Shown here piece by piece: positions 29,171 through 46,460 of a DNA stretch of 64,000 nucleotides (positions are counted from its first letter, which is position 1; every line of letters begins with the position of its first letter). The position numbers were made by a program, and so were the translations under genes. Under the pieces are notes generated by a model that saw only the letters and a program-made list of their open reading frames with translations, was not told where the DNA came from and did no database searches. This stretch comes from Unio delphinus (lineage: Eukaryota > Mollusca > Bivalvia > Unionida > Unionidae): positions 708,501 through 772,500 of the forward strand of contig JAQISU010000134.1 in the NCBI GenBank assembly GCA_029339505.1, written 5' to 3'.

Positions 29171-30184
29171 ATGATTGATATTTGGGGGAGACCTCTGAAA
29201 CCCAAACCCGATGACACTGCAACTCCTGATTCTATCAAGGATATACAAAAAAAAATTAAAGATGAAATCGCTGAGACGTTGAACTTAACAAGTGTTGACC
29301 CGAATGAAATAGTTGTATTTCAAGACAAACAGGGTAAATTGAAATCCAGTAATATTTCTCTGGATGATATTTTGGTTAAACAACAAAACGCAATCGAGAA
29401 CACCGTTGCGTTATTTTCCGATCAAGGTAAATTGAAAACCAGTAATATTTCTCTGGATGATATTTTGGTTAAACAACAAAATGCAATCGAGGATACTATC
29501 GCGTTATTTTCCGATCAAGGTAAACTCAAACCGGGTGTACTTTTTTCGACGATTACAGATCGATTTACAAACCACGATAAAGAATTTGAAGATCATTTAA
29601 GAAACTACAATAGTTTCCGTAGAAATGTCGTTCATAAGTTCTTTGGATCCCCAATTGTAGTTACACCATCTATCGCTGAAATTAAAACGTTTGTTGATGA
29701 TCAAAAGGTTATCAACGAAGCATCAAAAACAACAACCGACGCCATTGATAAATTTATTGGAACCCCGTTAGATAAAATTGAACTAAAACTCCCTGATATT
29801 AAAAAATCCATCGATGAGACGAAAAACTTCATCGAAGCCGTCAAAGGTGATCTTTCGAGGATGATAACAGTTATTGAAAAAACAAAAATTCCTCATGAGA
29901 AAACCAACAACGTGGTATACACAATCCAACACGGATCATTTGAGTGGACACCTGAAAACAACAAATTAGACATCACTGCAACAGTTAAGGGTATTTATCG
30001 ATTAACAATAGTGAGAACGACTCAATTTAATATTTCATCGTCCAGTTCATCCGGGGTCAATAATACGATTTCAACGATCATCGACAAGAATACAACTGAA
30101 CAGTTCACGTTAATAGCTACTGATAAAAATTTGGTTAGGGTTACAACAACGTGGTATGTGGAATTCGTAGCGGATTTAAGTTGA
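29171..30184 (+). CDS. Fibre-like attachment protein
   Basis: 337 residues. A short N-terminus MIDIWGRPLKPKP is followed by a coiled-coil-like shaft. Two 31-residue repeats (GKLKSSNISLDDILVKQQNA..., DNA 29333-29425 and 29426-29518, plus the start of a third) and further heptads run to ~245. The C-terminal ~85 residues are beta-rich with a Ser run. A short anchor, repeated shaft and beta head fit a trimeric fibre like that of adenoviruses, which binds the cell surface. This is inferred from architecture and position. The gene ends with a perfect hairpin right after the stop (30185-30201). Confidence 0.6.
   Translation: MIDIWGRPLKPKPDDTATPDSIKDIQKKIKDEIAETLNLTSVDPNEIVVFQDKQGKLKSSNISLDDILVKQQNAIENTVALFSDQGKLKTSNISLDDILVKQQNAIEDTIALFSDQGKLKPGVLFSTITDRFTNHDKEFEDHLRNYNSFRRNVVHKFFGSPIVVTPSIAEIKTFVDDQKVINEASKTTTDAIDKFIGTPLDKIELKLPDIKKSIDETKNFIEAVKGDLSRMITVIEKTKIPHEKTNNVVYTIQHGSFEWTPENNKLDITATVKGIYRLTIVRTTQFNISSSSSSGVNNTISTIIDKNTTEQFTLIATDKNLVRVTTTWYVEFVADLS
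29333..29518 (+). repeat. Two 93-bp tandem repeats in the fibre-like gene
   Basis: In-frame copies at 29333-29425 and 29426-29518 with a few coding differences, then the start of a third (GGTAAACTCAAA). Confidence 0.9.
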
Positions 30185-30201
30185 AAATTGCAAAGCAATT
30201 T
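30185..30201 (+). terminator. Hairpin after the fibre-like gene
   Basis: AAATTGC, loop AAA, GCAATTT, abutting the TGA. A second palindrome, AAACGCTAGCGTATTT, lies at 30221-30236, just before the next ATG. Confidence 0.5.
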
Positions 30202-30246
30202 CACTAACGGTTTCAATTGAAAACGCTAGCGTATTTAAAATAAAAA

Positions 30247-30891
30247 ATGATTTCATCATCGCAATATCGCTATGATCAGGTCAGAGAGTATCAAACTAGA
30301 CTCAAAACCTTGTCTGAGGAGTATGAATTGAAAATTAAAAAATATCGCAGGAGAATTACCGCAATTGATGTTACTGTGTACGCTGTGAGTGGTGTAATCA
30401 CCGGAGCTGGTATTATACTGTCTTCAGTGACAATGATGGCTCCGATAGCTGTTCCAATTTGCATTTCTGCGGCAACAACAATCGCTGGAATAATTTCAAT
30501 AATCACAAAAAAAATATCCTCATGCAGCCAACGGAAACTACAAGACTACATAATTCAATTTCATGTTGTGTCCACTGCATACTCGCAATTATCCTCATTG
30601 ATATCGTCATCGCTCGATGATACAATTATATCAGAGAGTGAGTTTTCAGCGATGGTAGATATATATGATTCTGCGATGTCAAAATTAGAAATACAACATG
30701 AGTATAATAACAATGACAACACAGATGGAATTACTTCAACAAATAGTGGAGAACACAAAACCAGTACAAACAAGCATGATCTCAATAACCTCAACGAATC
30801 CAGAATTCAGTGTGAATTTCCCCTCTCCGGTCCCAGTGAAGGAAATCGCGCTAGCAAAATTACGAGTATACCACAGCTGGCCAAATATTAG
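30247..30891 (+). CDS. Two-helix membrane protein
   Basis: Up to 214 residues. Charged coiled-coil N-terminus (1-37, ending KIKKYRRR), then two hydrophobic helices (~40-62 and ~65-87) forming a hairpin, Lys-rich exit and a helical domain to ~155 (SESEFSAMVDIYDSAMSKL). I recall this coiled coil/hairpin/helical layout from many adintovirus-like elements; no function is assigned, and capsid-associated membrane or fusion roles are guesses. The last ~65 residues are Asn/Ser-rich, unlike the family, and overlap the next gene in another frame, so they may be just read-through sequence. Confidence 0.6.
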   Translation: MISSSQYRYDQVREYQTRLKTLSEEYELKIKKYRRRITAIDVTVYAVSGVITGAGIILSSVTMMAPIAVPICISAATTIAGIISIITKKISSCSQRKLQDYIIQFHVVSTAYSQLSSLISSSLDDTIISESEFSAMVDIYDSAMSKLEIQHEYNNNDNTDGITSTNSGEHKTSTNKHDLNNLNESRIQCEFPLSGPSEGNRASKITSIPQLAKY

Positions 30892-31210
30892 GTCAAAACC
30901 ATTTGGTGGTCAACAACCGAATAATTCACTGGTATTTGCAAATAAGAATAAACCCGACGGTACCCCAGACTGGAACGTTGTTTCCATACCAACCGGATCA
31001 TACCAAATCGAACAAATCAATGATGAATTCGCGCGTAGAATAAAATCGATTACTGGAAAAGAATCAAAAATAGCTATAACAGTTCATGTGCCGACACTAT
31101 CATCTGCCATTGAAATAAGCACAGAGGGTTATGTCGTAGATATCTATCAAAGTTCTATTAGAACCGTACTGGGATGGCCTGAATTACCACCCGGGGAAAA
31201 AAACCGTTAA
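30776..31210 (+). pseudogene. Capsid-like (minor capsid/penton candidate) protein, 5' part
   Basis: The conserved N-terminus SITSTNPEF, an ALAKLRVYHSWPNI strand and SIPTGSYQIEQIN match a recurrent Polinton/adintovirus protein that I consider a minor capsid or penton candidate. The frame is open from 30698; ATG 30776 is preferred since the homologous proteins begin at this motif, giving 144 codons and 116 bp overlap with the membrane-protein frame. It stops at 31208-31210, just after an A7C tract (31197-31204), and the rest of the protein continues in the +1 frame. Either one inserted A broke the gene or expression needs a frameshift. Confidence 0.65.
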
Positions 31211-32090
31211 ATTACCAGAACCACAAAAAACTGATTATATCACCGACAGGACAAAATCTGATAATCCAGTAAAGAGTTATAAAGATCATAGATTTACTAT
31301 AGAGTTTTTTAGTTTAGTATATCGACCAATTGGAGAAGAGGAGGAAGTAAAGGAGCATCATAATTTTTTTGTTAACGAACCTAAAATCATTGACAATTTC
31401 ACAGCAATGAATAAAGATTTTTCATTGTTGTTAATACCCCTTAAATCCGGTACTCTCACTCGAGATGAATTTATCAGCGTTGTAGAAACATGTAACAAAA
31501 TCATCAATGACATGGAAACATTTAACCTAAAAATTATTCAGGATATATTAGATCACAATAACCCCCAAACGAGAACAACATTTGCAGCGAAGTATAATAT
31601 ACGCGTCAAAGATATCCCCACATTCAAACTACCAGGATATAATATCTCAGAATTACAAAAATCTCTCAGTGATGCCATCGATGAAGGTTTCAAAAAAATC
31701 CATGATACGTGGAAAAAAACACAACCACAACCACAAACAACTATCCTCAAACATAATAATGACCCAGATGGTGGTGGCAGGCATATTGTTCCGTTCAATG
31801 TGAATATTTCAACGGTGATTGCGCTCAATTTAGTATGTGATGTGATCGAAGGAAGCTATCAAATAAATTTAGAACGATCAAATCAAGCTCAGCAAGGATA
31901 TATTTTGTATTCATTTGCACCAACAGCCCCTCCAGGATTTTTAATAATTGAGTCCCCGGTGAATCCAGTCTATATGCGATGTCATAATAATTCATTAACC
32001 AGAATTAATTTCAAACTCACTGACCAGTCTAATAATCTGATTGATTTACAAGAGGAGGTTTTACAAATTAGTCTGTTTGTAAAATCGTAG
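31206..32090 (+). pseudogene. Capsid-like protein, 3' part, +1 frame
   Basis: Open for 294 codons; the first ATG is at 31407. The middle ~165 residues are helical and seem to be an insert relative to relatives. The C-terminal ~95 residues (NVNISTVIALNLVCDVIEGSY, LYSFAPTAPPGFLIIESP, FKLTDQSNNLIDLQEE) are the conserved second half of the family begun at 30776. Hence the two frames were one gene. A separate product from ATG 31407 would keep the conserved end but lose its first half. The stop lies in the loop of the hairpin 32081-32097. Confidence 0.65.
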
Positions 32091-32097
32091 TGATTTT
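32081..32097 (+). terminator. Hairpin over the last stop codon
   Basis: AAAATC, loop GTAGT (contains the TAG), GATTTT. A second small palindrome GTCC-TAA-GGAC follows, then the TIR hairpin 32131-32149. Confidence 0.45.
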
Positions 32098-32105
32098 CGT
32101 CCTAA

Positions 32106-32308
32106 GGACTGGATCAAATATTCGGTTAACCTAGAACTGAAAGTTCTAGCAGCAGAGGGGGTGAGTGACAACGACATTGCGACGCGAATGTTTTCAGACA
32201 AGGGTCAGAGACTTATTTTTTCGCGAGAAGGGTCTAGTGTTATTTTGGAGGGGGTATAATCAAAAATAAAAACAAAAAAAAGTTGTCTGATTCGCCCCCT
32301 CTGCTGCT
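32106..32308 (-). repeat. Right terminal inverted repeat, 203 bp
   Basis: Inverted copy of 16541-16743. It starts 16 bp after the last rightward reading frame and carries the mirror-image hairpin at 32131-32149. Confidence 0.95.
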
Positions 32309-32313
32309 AGATG
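32309..32313. repeat. Right target-site duplication AGATG
   Basis: Second copy of AGATG, directly after the CTGCTGCT terminus. Confidence 0.9.
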
Positions 32314-32504
32314 GGTTATACATGGCGGCCACTATAAATATTGGAGGGTAGAACTCGGAAAACGCCAGCAAGAACCACCGATCCACGAGCAGCTACTGGC
32401 AACCTTCTCACGTAACCACATTAGCTGCATCTGAGACTCGAACCTCTGCAGACAGAGGTGAGATGGCAATGATCCGTAGCGGTGAGCGCTTTAGGCCACT
32501 CGGC
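32309..32504 (-). mobile_element. SINE fragment right of the Polinton
   Basis: Head half of the same SINE, starting with the right target duplication AGATG (32309-32313) and running to the tRNA-like A box. Joined with the left fragment minus one AGATG it equals the intact SINE in units 1, 3 and 4. Confidence 0.8.
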
Positions 32505-33165
32505 AAGTCAGGGCTCCGCCCTCGAATAGGGTTGCTATTTCAATCCTAATGCTTGGTAAAGTCTGAGGTGTCGTGTAAAGCGAGATATCACTATCGATGT
32601 AAAATTGATCAGGTAATTTATCGCAACCAGACTATGTTGGCTGACTTAGTATGAAGTGTGCAATATTTGCAAGAAAATTGTTTCCCTCACCCCCTCTTGA
32701 AAGAGGGGTGATATTTTCGTATTAATCTGTGGCTATATTTTGGCTATCGTACATTATCTCATATCAATTTCGATTTAAAAAATTATCAAGGAATCGATTG
32801 GAAAATTATTTTTTAGATGACGCTGTATAAAATGTGCAATATGAACAAAACTATCGTTGTGCGTACGCTTTTAATTCATCTTCCCTAGTAGTAAAAAAAT
32901 TTGTAAAAATTATTATATGACCTAACTGGTGGTTAACCTTGAACACCAGATAACGACTGCTATAGTTCAAATCAAAAGTATTAGTGGAGTTCACATTGTG
33001 TCACTAAGAATGAAGATATTAAAGGAATAAATGTGCAGATGTTAGATATACTAGATCTCTCCGTATGAGACCATTTGTTTCGATCAGGTGACAATATGGC
33101 GTCGGCGTTCGCCTGACTTATATAGCAGAGTGCAACGCAGAGAGCATGATAAACCGGGAACCGTT

Positions 33166-33237
<72 letters not shown>

Positions 33238-33477
33238 TAATGTCTCAATAAGTTTATTATGTTTTACGGGTGTGAATTATCGTGATTCAGCGAATAAACA
33301 AAATTGCCTTACATATTGTTTGTGTTATTATTTAATCATAATGTTAGCCTCATGGGTTCACCACCCACAGACAGACACCGACACACACCACCTTCCCCTT
33401 AAAAAAGAGTGAGTAATGTATTACCTGATTTTGTTTGTTTCTTTGATAAGGATTCTTAACTTAGCTTTAGAAAAGAT

Positions 33478-33747
33478 TCAGTCATATCGCTACGATGTCT
33501 GCAGTGAGGCAGTTAAAAGTGATGTATAACACTAGGGCATCATGAAACAGACATGTAGCACGATCTCCCATTAAGTCGCTGTATCCTGACGCAAGGCCTA
33601 CTAGTCCTAACACTAACCTCTTAATGCTGAGCGTCAAACGAGGCAGCTGTTAGAACCATTTTGTAAGTCTTTAGTATGACTCGGCCGGGGATCGAACCCA
33701 CAATCTCCCATATCTTCGGCGGACGCTCTAACCACTAGGCCACCGGA
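33478..33747 (-). mobile_element. Second SINE family, unit 2
   Basis: Same element as 5430-5702, with intact A and B boxes. Confidence 0.6.
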
Positions 33748-34015
33748 TTGGTTTGTGTTACCTGAAGATCATCGAATACGACGGTGCGAAAGAATTTGAA
33801 GGATAAAGAATACATATTCAACAAGATGATATTCTGCAATGCTCTGAGCTTTCCAAGTATTTCAATGTATGAACCGGCGCTCACACACAAACGCACACAC
33901 AAAACTATGCAATATATATGCATGGTGTATCAGTGATCTTACACGAGATCTATAAATATTTCATTTAATGGAAACGCGGCTTGCTTTTCATTGATTTCGA
34001 TCGTTTCTTGCTGCG

Positions 34016-34079
<64 letters not shown>

Positions 34080-36150
34080 GGGGGGAGAATTGTTGGGTGG
34101 GCTATGGACATTTTCATATTGAATAAATAATCATCGATTTTCAGAACATTATACTAAGTTTATTAAACAAAACAAAAACACACTATTATATTGATCAAAG
34201 TATGTGTTACACGCAACCGAGAGATGTACCGCTCAATGGCTACAGTATTTGCAACTTTGTATCATTTATTACATAAAGACTGTAAATAAATTCCATGGAA
34301 AGTGCGCACATTTCGTTACAACGAGCTACATTGTTGGAGGTTAGTTGGTGTAAGTTATATTTCAAGCGTTTTATCCAGCACAAATACTTTTTCTCTCTCA
34401 CTCCAGATTTCTTCATTTTTTGTGTTTTTGCTTCTTTTTTGTGTCCTTTAGATGTGAGAGTGAATTTGGAACGGAAAAAATCATTGCGATGAAATTGTGC
34501 ATCATATTAAATTCATTTAAAAAGCGGGCATTATTAATACATGTATACATTAATATATAACAACTAGACATACAATGCACAGAAGTACATTTTGTAGCGA
34601 ATACAATCGGTAGGTATGTCAGGATTTGTATGTCTAGTATCAACTTGTGGAATTTGTACATGATCTAAGCACACCGCTAACTAAAATGACTGCTCTCTTG
34701 TGCTAAAATATCAGCCTGAATTAGTCGAAAGTACAAGTACACTATATTTAGGAGTTATTAAAACAGGGACAATGTATGAATTACCAAATACATCAAATGT
34801 AAAAATAAAGGTTCTCGGGTCTTTTTTCAAATTTACCTCTGACGTCCAGGAAGTGAAAATGACCAAGCGGAGCTAGCAGGTTTTGGAGAGATGCACATCG
34901 TAAGTAAGGCCAAGCTGTATACTCTATGATCCATATTACGCCCATCAATCACGCACCAAAAATTAAGGAAATTAAAGGTTCTTTGAATACTAAATGAGGA
35001 TTTAATAGGTCCTTTTTCAAGATCCAGTATATCCAAGGATATATTTTTTCTTACTATTCTAACACTATGCAAAATACAAAGCTGTAGGGCGCCAACTGAA
35101 TTAATAATTTCTGCATACACAGGATGATAAAGCCCACTACTTGACACATGTCATAATAAGCATCATCTAAAAGAAACCTTTGTTAAACTTAATTTAAAGT
35201 TACATTCTAGGATATTGTTTTACTAAACTTATAACATAGAATGTGGTACACGTCATAGAAGCTAGGTATTTGTAATGGGGATTTCCAATAACCATAAATC
35301 TTACCTTAATATTTAACCGTCTATAACAGAGAACAGCTTATCCATGTATTATTTGTTTGCAAAACAAACGTTATTGGTAAGGTACAATATTAACTTGATT
35401 TTGGACAATGTCAAGTAAAAATACAATGAAAACTTACAATCATTGTTTTAAAGGTTATATTTACAAATTAAAAATACATGACACATGTACATAGTGATTG
35501 CAATAGGAGCAAATATGGCTAGAAATAAAGTACAAATATTTTATCCAGATCTGAATTTTACCTACGATAATAACCCAACTTGTACTGCTTATATATGTTA
35601 AAAAAAAAAAAAATAAATTTAAACAAACGATGAAAGGTAGTTACCTCTCATCTCCCACCCATCCACACACCTAAGAATGGAAAGACAAATGGTACAAAGC
35701 TAATATTTGAAGGTATGCTGGAGCTGTTGTGAGGCTCTTCAAGCAAAACAATGCGTAGTTCAAAAATGTGTTTACTGTGAGACGAAGTTACAGGAACTGA
35801 GTGGGAAAGGTTTATGGATTCTTTATGCAAAACTGCAATAACAATAATAATTCAGGTTGCAAATTATAATTTTAGCTATTGACATCCTCGGAATCAAAAA
35901 GAGAAATAAAAACGAACTCTTAATGTATAATTAACTTTCTGTTCTTCATTCAAGCTACTCATTTGTGTAATATCGAAATCAAGTGAGACTGACGAAGATC
36001 ACGTCACTCTTCGTGACGTAATCTATGACGCAGCGTTTCCAAGAGTGACGTTTCTTATTCTTACGCTGTGCATCAAGCTTGCTAGACGTATTCACGTTGA
36101 CAGAAAGAAATATCTGATTTTTCAAGTCTATTCTTTTCAAATTTGATGAA

Positions 36151-43367
<7,217 letters not shown>

Positions 43368-43556
43368 CCTAATAACAATTAAATTGTCGGGTATTTTATA
43401 ACAAAAATGTGAATATTGTATATACATGCAAATTCATTTTTTTTTATTCTAGTGAAAGCATTACGAATAATGGTATGATCTCGGGGACTCTTACATTCCT
43501 GATGCCAGCAATGGGCCTGCCACTGAATATTGATCATAATAATTTTATTTGTGCAT

Positions 43557-43624
<68 letters not shown>

Positions 43625-43665
43625 GAGAGAGAGAGAGTCTGGTTTTCTGCTTAATAAGATACCTT

Positions 43666-45492
43666 CGTTGCACTCTGCTATACTAAGTCAGGCGAACGCC
43701 GATGCCATATTGTCACATGATCAAAACAACAAAAAAAAAATGGCATTATACGGAGAGACTGAGTTAATCTAACCGTGGCACATTTATTTCTTTAATAGTC
43801 TTGTTCTTAATGACACAATATTAACTTTACTAACACTTTTACTATGAACTATAACGGTAGTTATATTATGTACAAGATTAACCACCAATTTGTCATAGAA
43901 TACTAAGTTTTACAAATATTTTTGCTAGTCGGCGAAGATGAAAGAAAAGGGTACACACAACGGTATTTTTATAATATTGCACATTTTACACAGGTCATCG
44001 CAGAGATTCCTTCTCCAATCGATTCCTTGATAAATTTTAATAATATGAGGTGATGAACACTTGATCAAGGAGTCAATTACAGATCTAAGTTTCAAATGAT
44101 GTAATCTACGAAACATCTATTTCACAAAATAGTGTTATCCCACTCCTCTTTAATATATAAGAGATGGTATTTTTGTCTTATATCTTCAGCAAATGAATGC
44201 TATCGTCTGTCCGTTACGTCAATTTCGGAAGTGAAAAGTATCACGAGATTAATTGCAATCGATGTTTGTTAAATGATGCAGTCGGAGTGTTCGATATTGA
44301 ACCAAATATCGTCATATTCACCCCCTCTAGAAATAGGGTTCAACTATACAACACATAGGGTACCCAGAAAACCCACTCCATGCCGCTTTCCGCTAACTTC
44401 ATAAAAGAGATAGCATTTGGTCTTAATATCTGGCAAACAAAATTTTTCATGTGTCGCCTTCAATCAATTCTGATGTATAAAGGATCAAGGAATTGATTGC
44501 AAATGGAATATATATTGGACATTACATGGTGCAGTATAAATGCACAATATTAAATCAAATATCGTTACATTCATCCCCTCGTTGGATAGGGTTGATCTTG
44601 TTGTTGTTGTTGTTGTTATTATTATTGTGATTGTTATAGAGGTCAACGCCATTTTCCAGCACAAGATGGGTTATACATGGCGGCCACTATAAATATTGGA
44701 GGGTAGAACTCGGAAAACGCCAGCAAGAACCACCGATCCACGAGCAGCTACTGGCAACCTTCTCACGTAACCACATTAGCTGCATCTGAGACTCGAACCT
44801 CTGCAGACAGAGGTGAGATGGCAATGATCCGTAGCGGTGAGCGCTTTAGGCCACTCGGCAAGTCAGGGCTCCGCCCTCGAATAGGGTTGCTATTTCAATC
44901 CTAATGCTTGGTAAAGTCTGAGGTGTCGTGTAAAGCGAGATATCACTATCGATGTAAAATTGATCAGGTAATTTATCGCAACCAGACTATGTTGGCTGAC
45001 TTAGTATGAAGTGTGCAATATTTGCAAGAAAATTGTTTCCCTCACCCCCTCTTGAAAGAGGGGTGATATTTTCGTATTAATCTGTGGCTATATTTTGGCT
45101 ATCGTACATTATCTCATATCAATTTCGATTTAAAAAATTATCAAGGAATCGATTGGAAAATTATTTTTTAGATGACGCTGTATAAAATGTGCAATATGAA
45201 CAAAACTATCGTTGTGCGTACGCTTTTATTTCATCTTCCCTAGTAGTAAAAAAATTTGTAAAAATTATTATATGACCTAACTGGTGGTTAACCTTGAACA
45301 CCAGATAACGACTGCTATAGTTCAAATCAAAAGTATTAGTGGAGTTCACATTGTGTCACTAAGAATGAAGATATTAAAGGAATAAATGTGCAGATGTTAG
45401 ATATACTAGATCTCTCCGTATGAGACCATTTGTTTCGATCAGGTGACAATATGGCGTCGGCGTTCGCCTGACTTATATAGCAGAGTGCAACG
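43666..45492. mobile_element. Long-inverted-repeat element, unit 3 copy
   Basis: Same CGTTGCAC...GTGCAACG ends and interior as the unit 1 element, with the nested SINE at 44597-44859 uninterrupted. It serves as an empty-site reference for the Polinton insertion. Confidence 0.6.
44597..44859 (-). mobile_element. tRNA-derived SINE, unit 3 copy (empty site)
   Basis: Uninterrupted SINE with A and B boxes, carrying the single AGATG (about 44663-44667) that is duplicated around the Polinton in unit 2. Confidence 0.75.
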
Positions 45493-45520
45493 CAGAGAGC
45501 ATGATAAACCGGGAACCGTT

Positions 45521-45598
<78 letters not shown>

Positions 45599-45838
45599 TA
45601 ATGTCTCAATAAGTTTATTATGTTTTACGGGTGTGAATTATCGTGATTCAGCGAATAAACAAAATTGCCTTACATATTGTTTGTGTTATTATTTAATCAT
45701 AATGTTAGCCTCATGGGTTCACCACCCACAGACAGACACCGACACACACCACCTTCCCCTTAAAAAAGAGTGAGTAATGTATTACCTGATTTTGTTTGTT
45801 TCTTTGATAAGGATTCTTAACTTAGCTTTAGAAAAGAT

Positions 45839-46108
45839 TCAGTCATATCGCTACGATGTCTGCAGTGAGGCAGTTAAAAGTGATGTATAACACTAGGGCA
45901 TCATGAAACAGACATGTAGCACGATCTCCCATTAAGTCGCTGTATCCTGACGCAAGGCCTACTAGTCCTAACACTAACCTCTTAATGCTGAGCGTCAAAC
46001 GAGGCAGCTGTTAGAACCATTTTGTAAGTCTTTAGTATGACTCGGCCGGGGATCGAACCCACAATCTCCCATATCTTCGGCGGACGCTCTAACCACTAGG
46101 CCACCGGA
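45839..46108 (-). mobile_element. Second SINE family, unit 3
   Basis: Same element as 5430-5702, with intact A and B boxes. Confidence 0.6.
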
Positions 46109-46376
46109 TTGGTTTGTGTTACCTGAAGATCATCGAATACGACGGTGCGAAAGAATTTGAAGGATAAAGAATACATATTCAACAAGATGATATTCTGCAA
46201 TGCTCTGAGCTTTCCAAGTATTTCAATGTATGAACCGGCGCTCACACACAAACGCACACACAAAACTATGCAATATATATGCATGGTGTATCAGTGATCT
46301 TACACGAGATCTATAAATATTTCATTTAATGGAAACGCGGCTTGCTTTTCATTGATTTCGATCGTTTCTTGCTGCG

Positions 46377-46460
<84 letters not shown>

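Larger units (their letters stand above)
16541..32308. mobile_element. Polinton/Maverick-type element (endogenous adintovirus-like), 15,768 bp
   Basis: The element starts AGCAGCAG and ends CTGCTGCT, has 203-bp inverted termini and a 5-bp target duplication, and encodes a retroviral-type integrase, PolB, packaging ATPase, adenain-like protease and a jelly-roll-type capsid protein. That set defines Polintons. The 5-bp duplication is one less than the 6 bp usual for the group; a sixth base would be A on the left and T on the right. Three empty sites in sister units confirm the borders. Most genes are open, but three reading frames break at A-tracts. Confidence 0.95.
15539..33137. mobile_element. 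Long-inverted-repeat element, unit 2 copy, split by the Polinton
   Basis: The left end is at 15539 and the right end at 33137. The Polinton (16541-32308) sits inside the nested SINE of this copy, so three generations of insertion are stacked: inverted-repeat element, SINE, Polinton. Confidence 0.6.
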
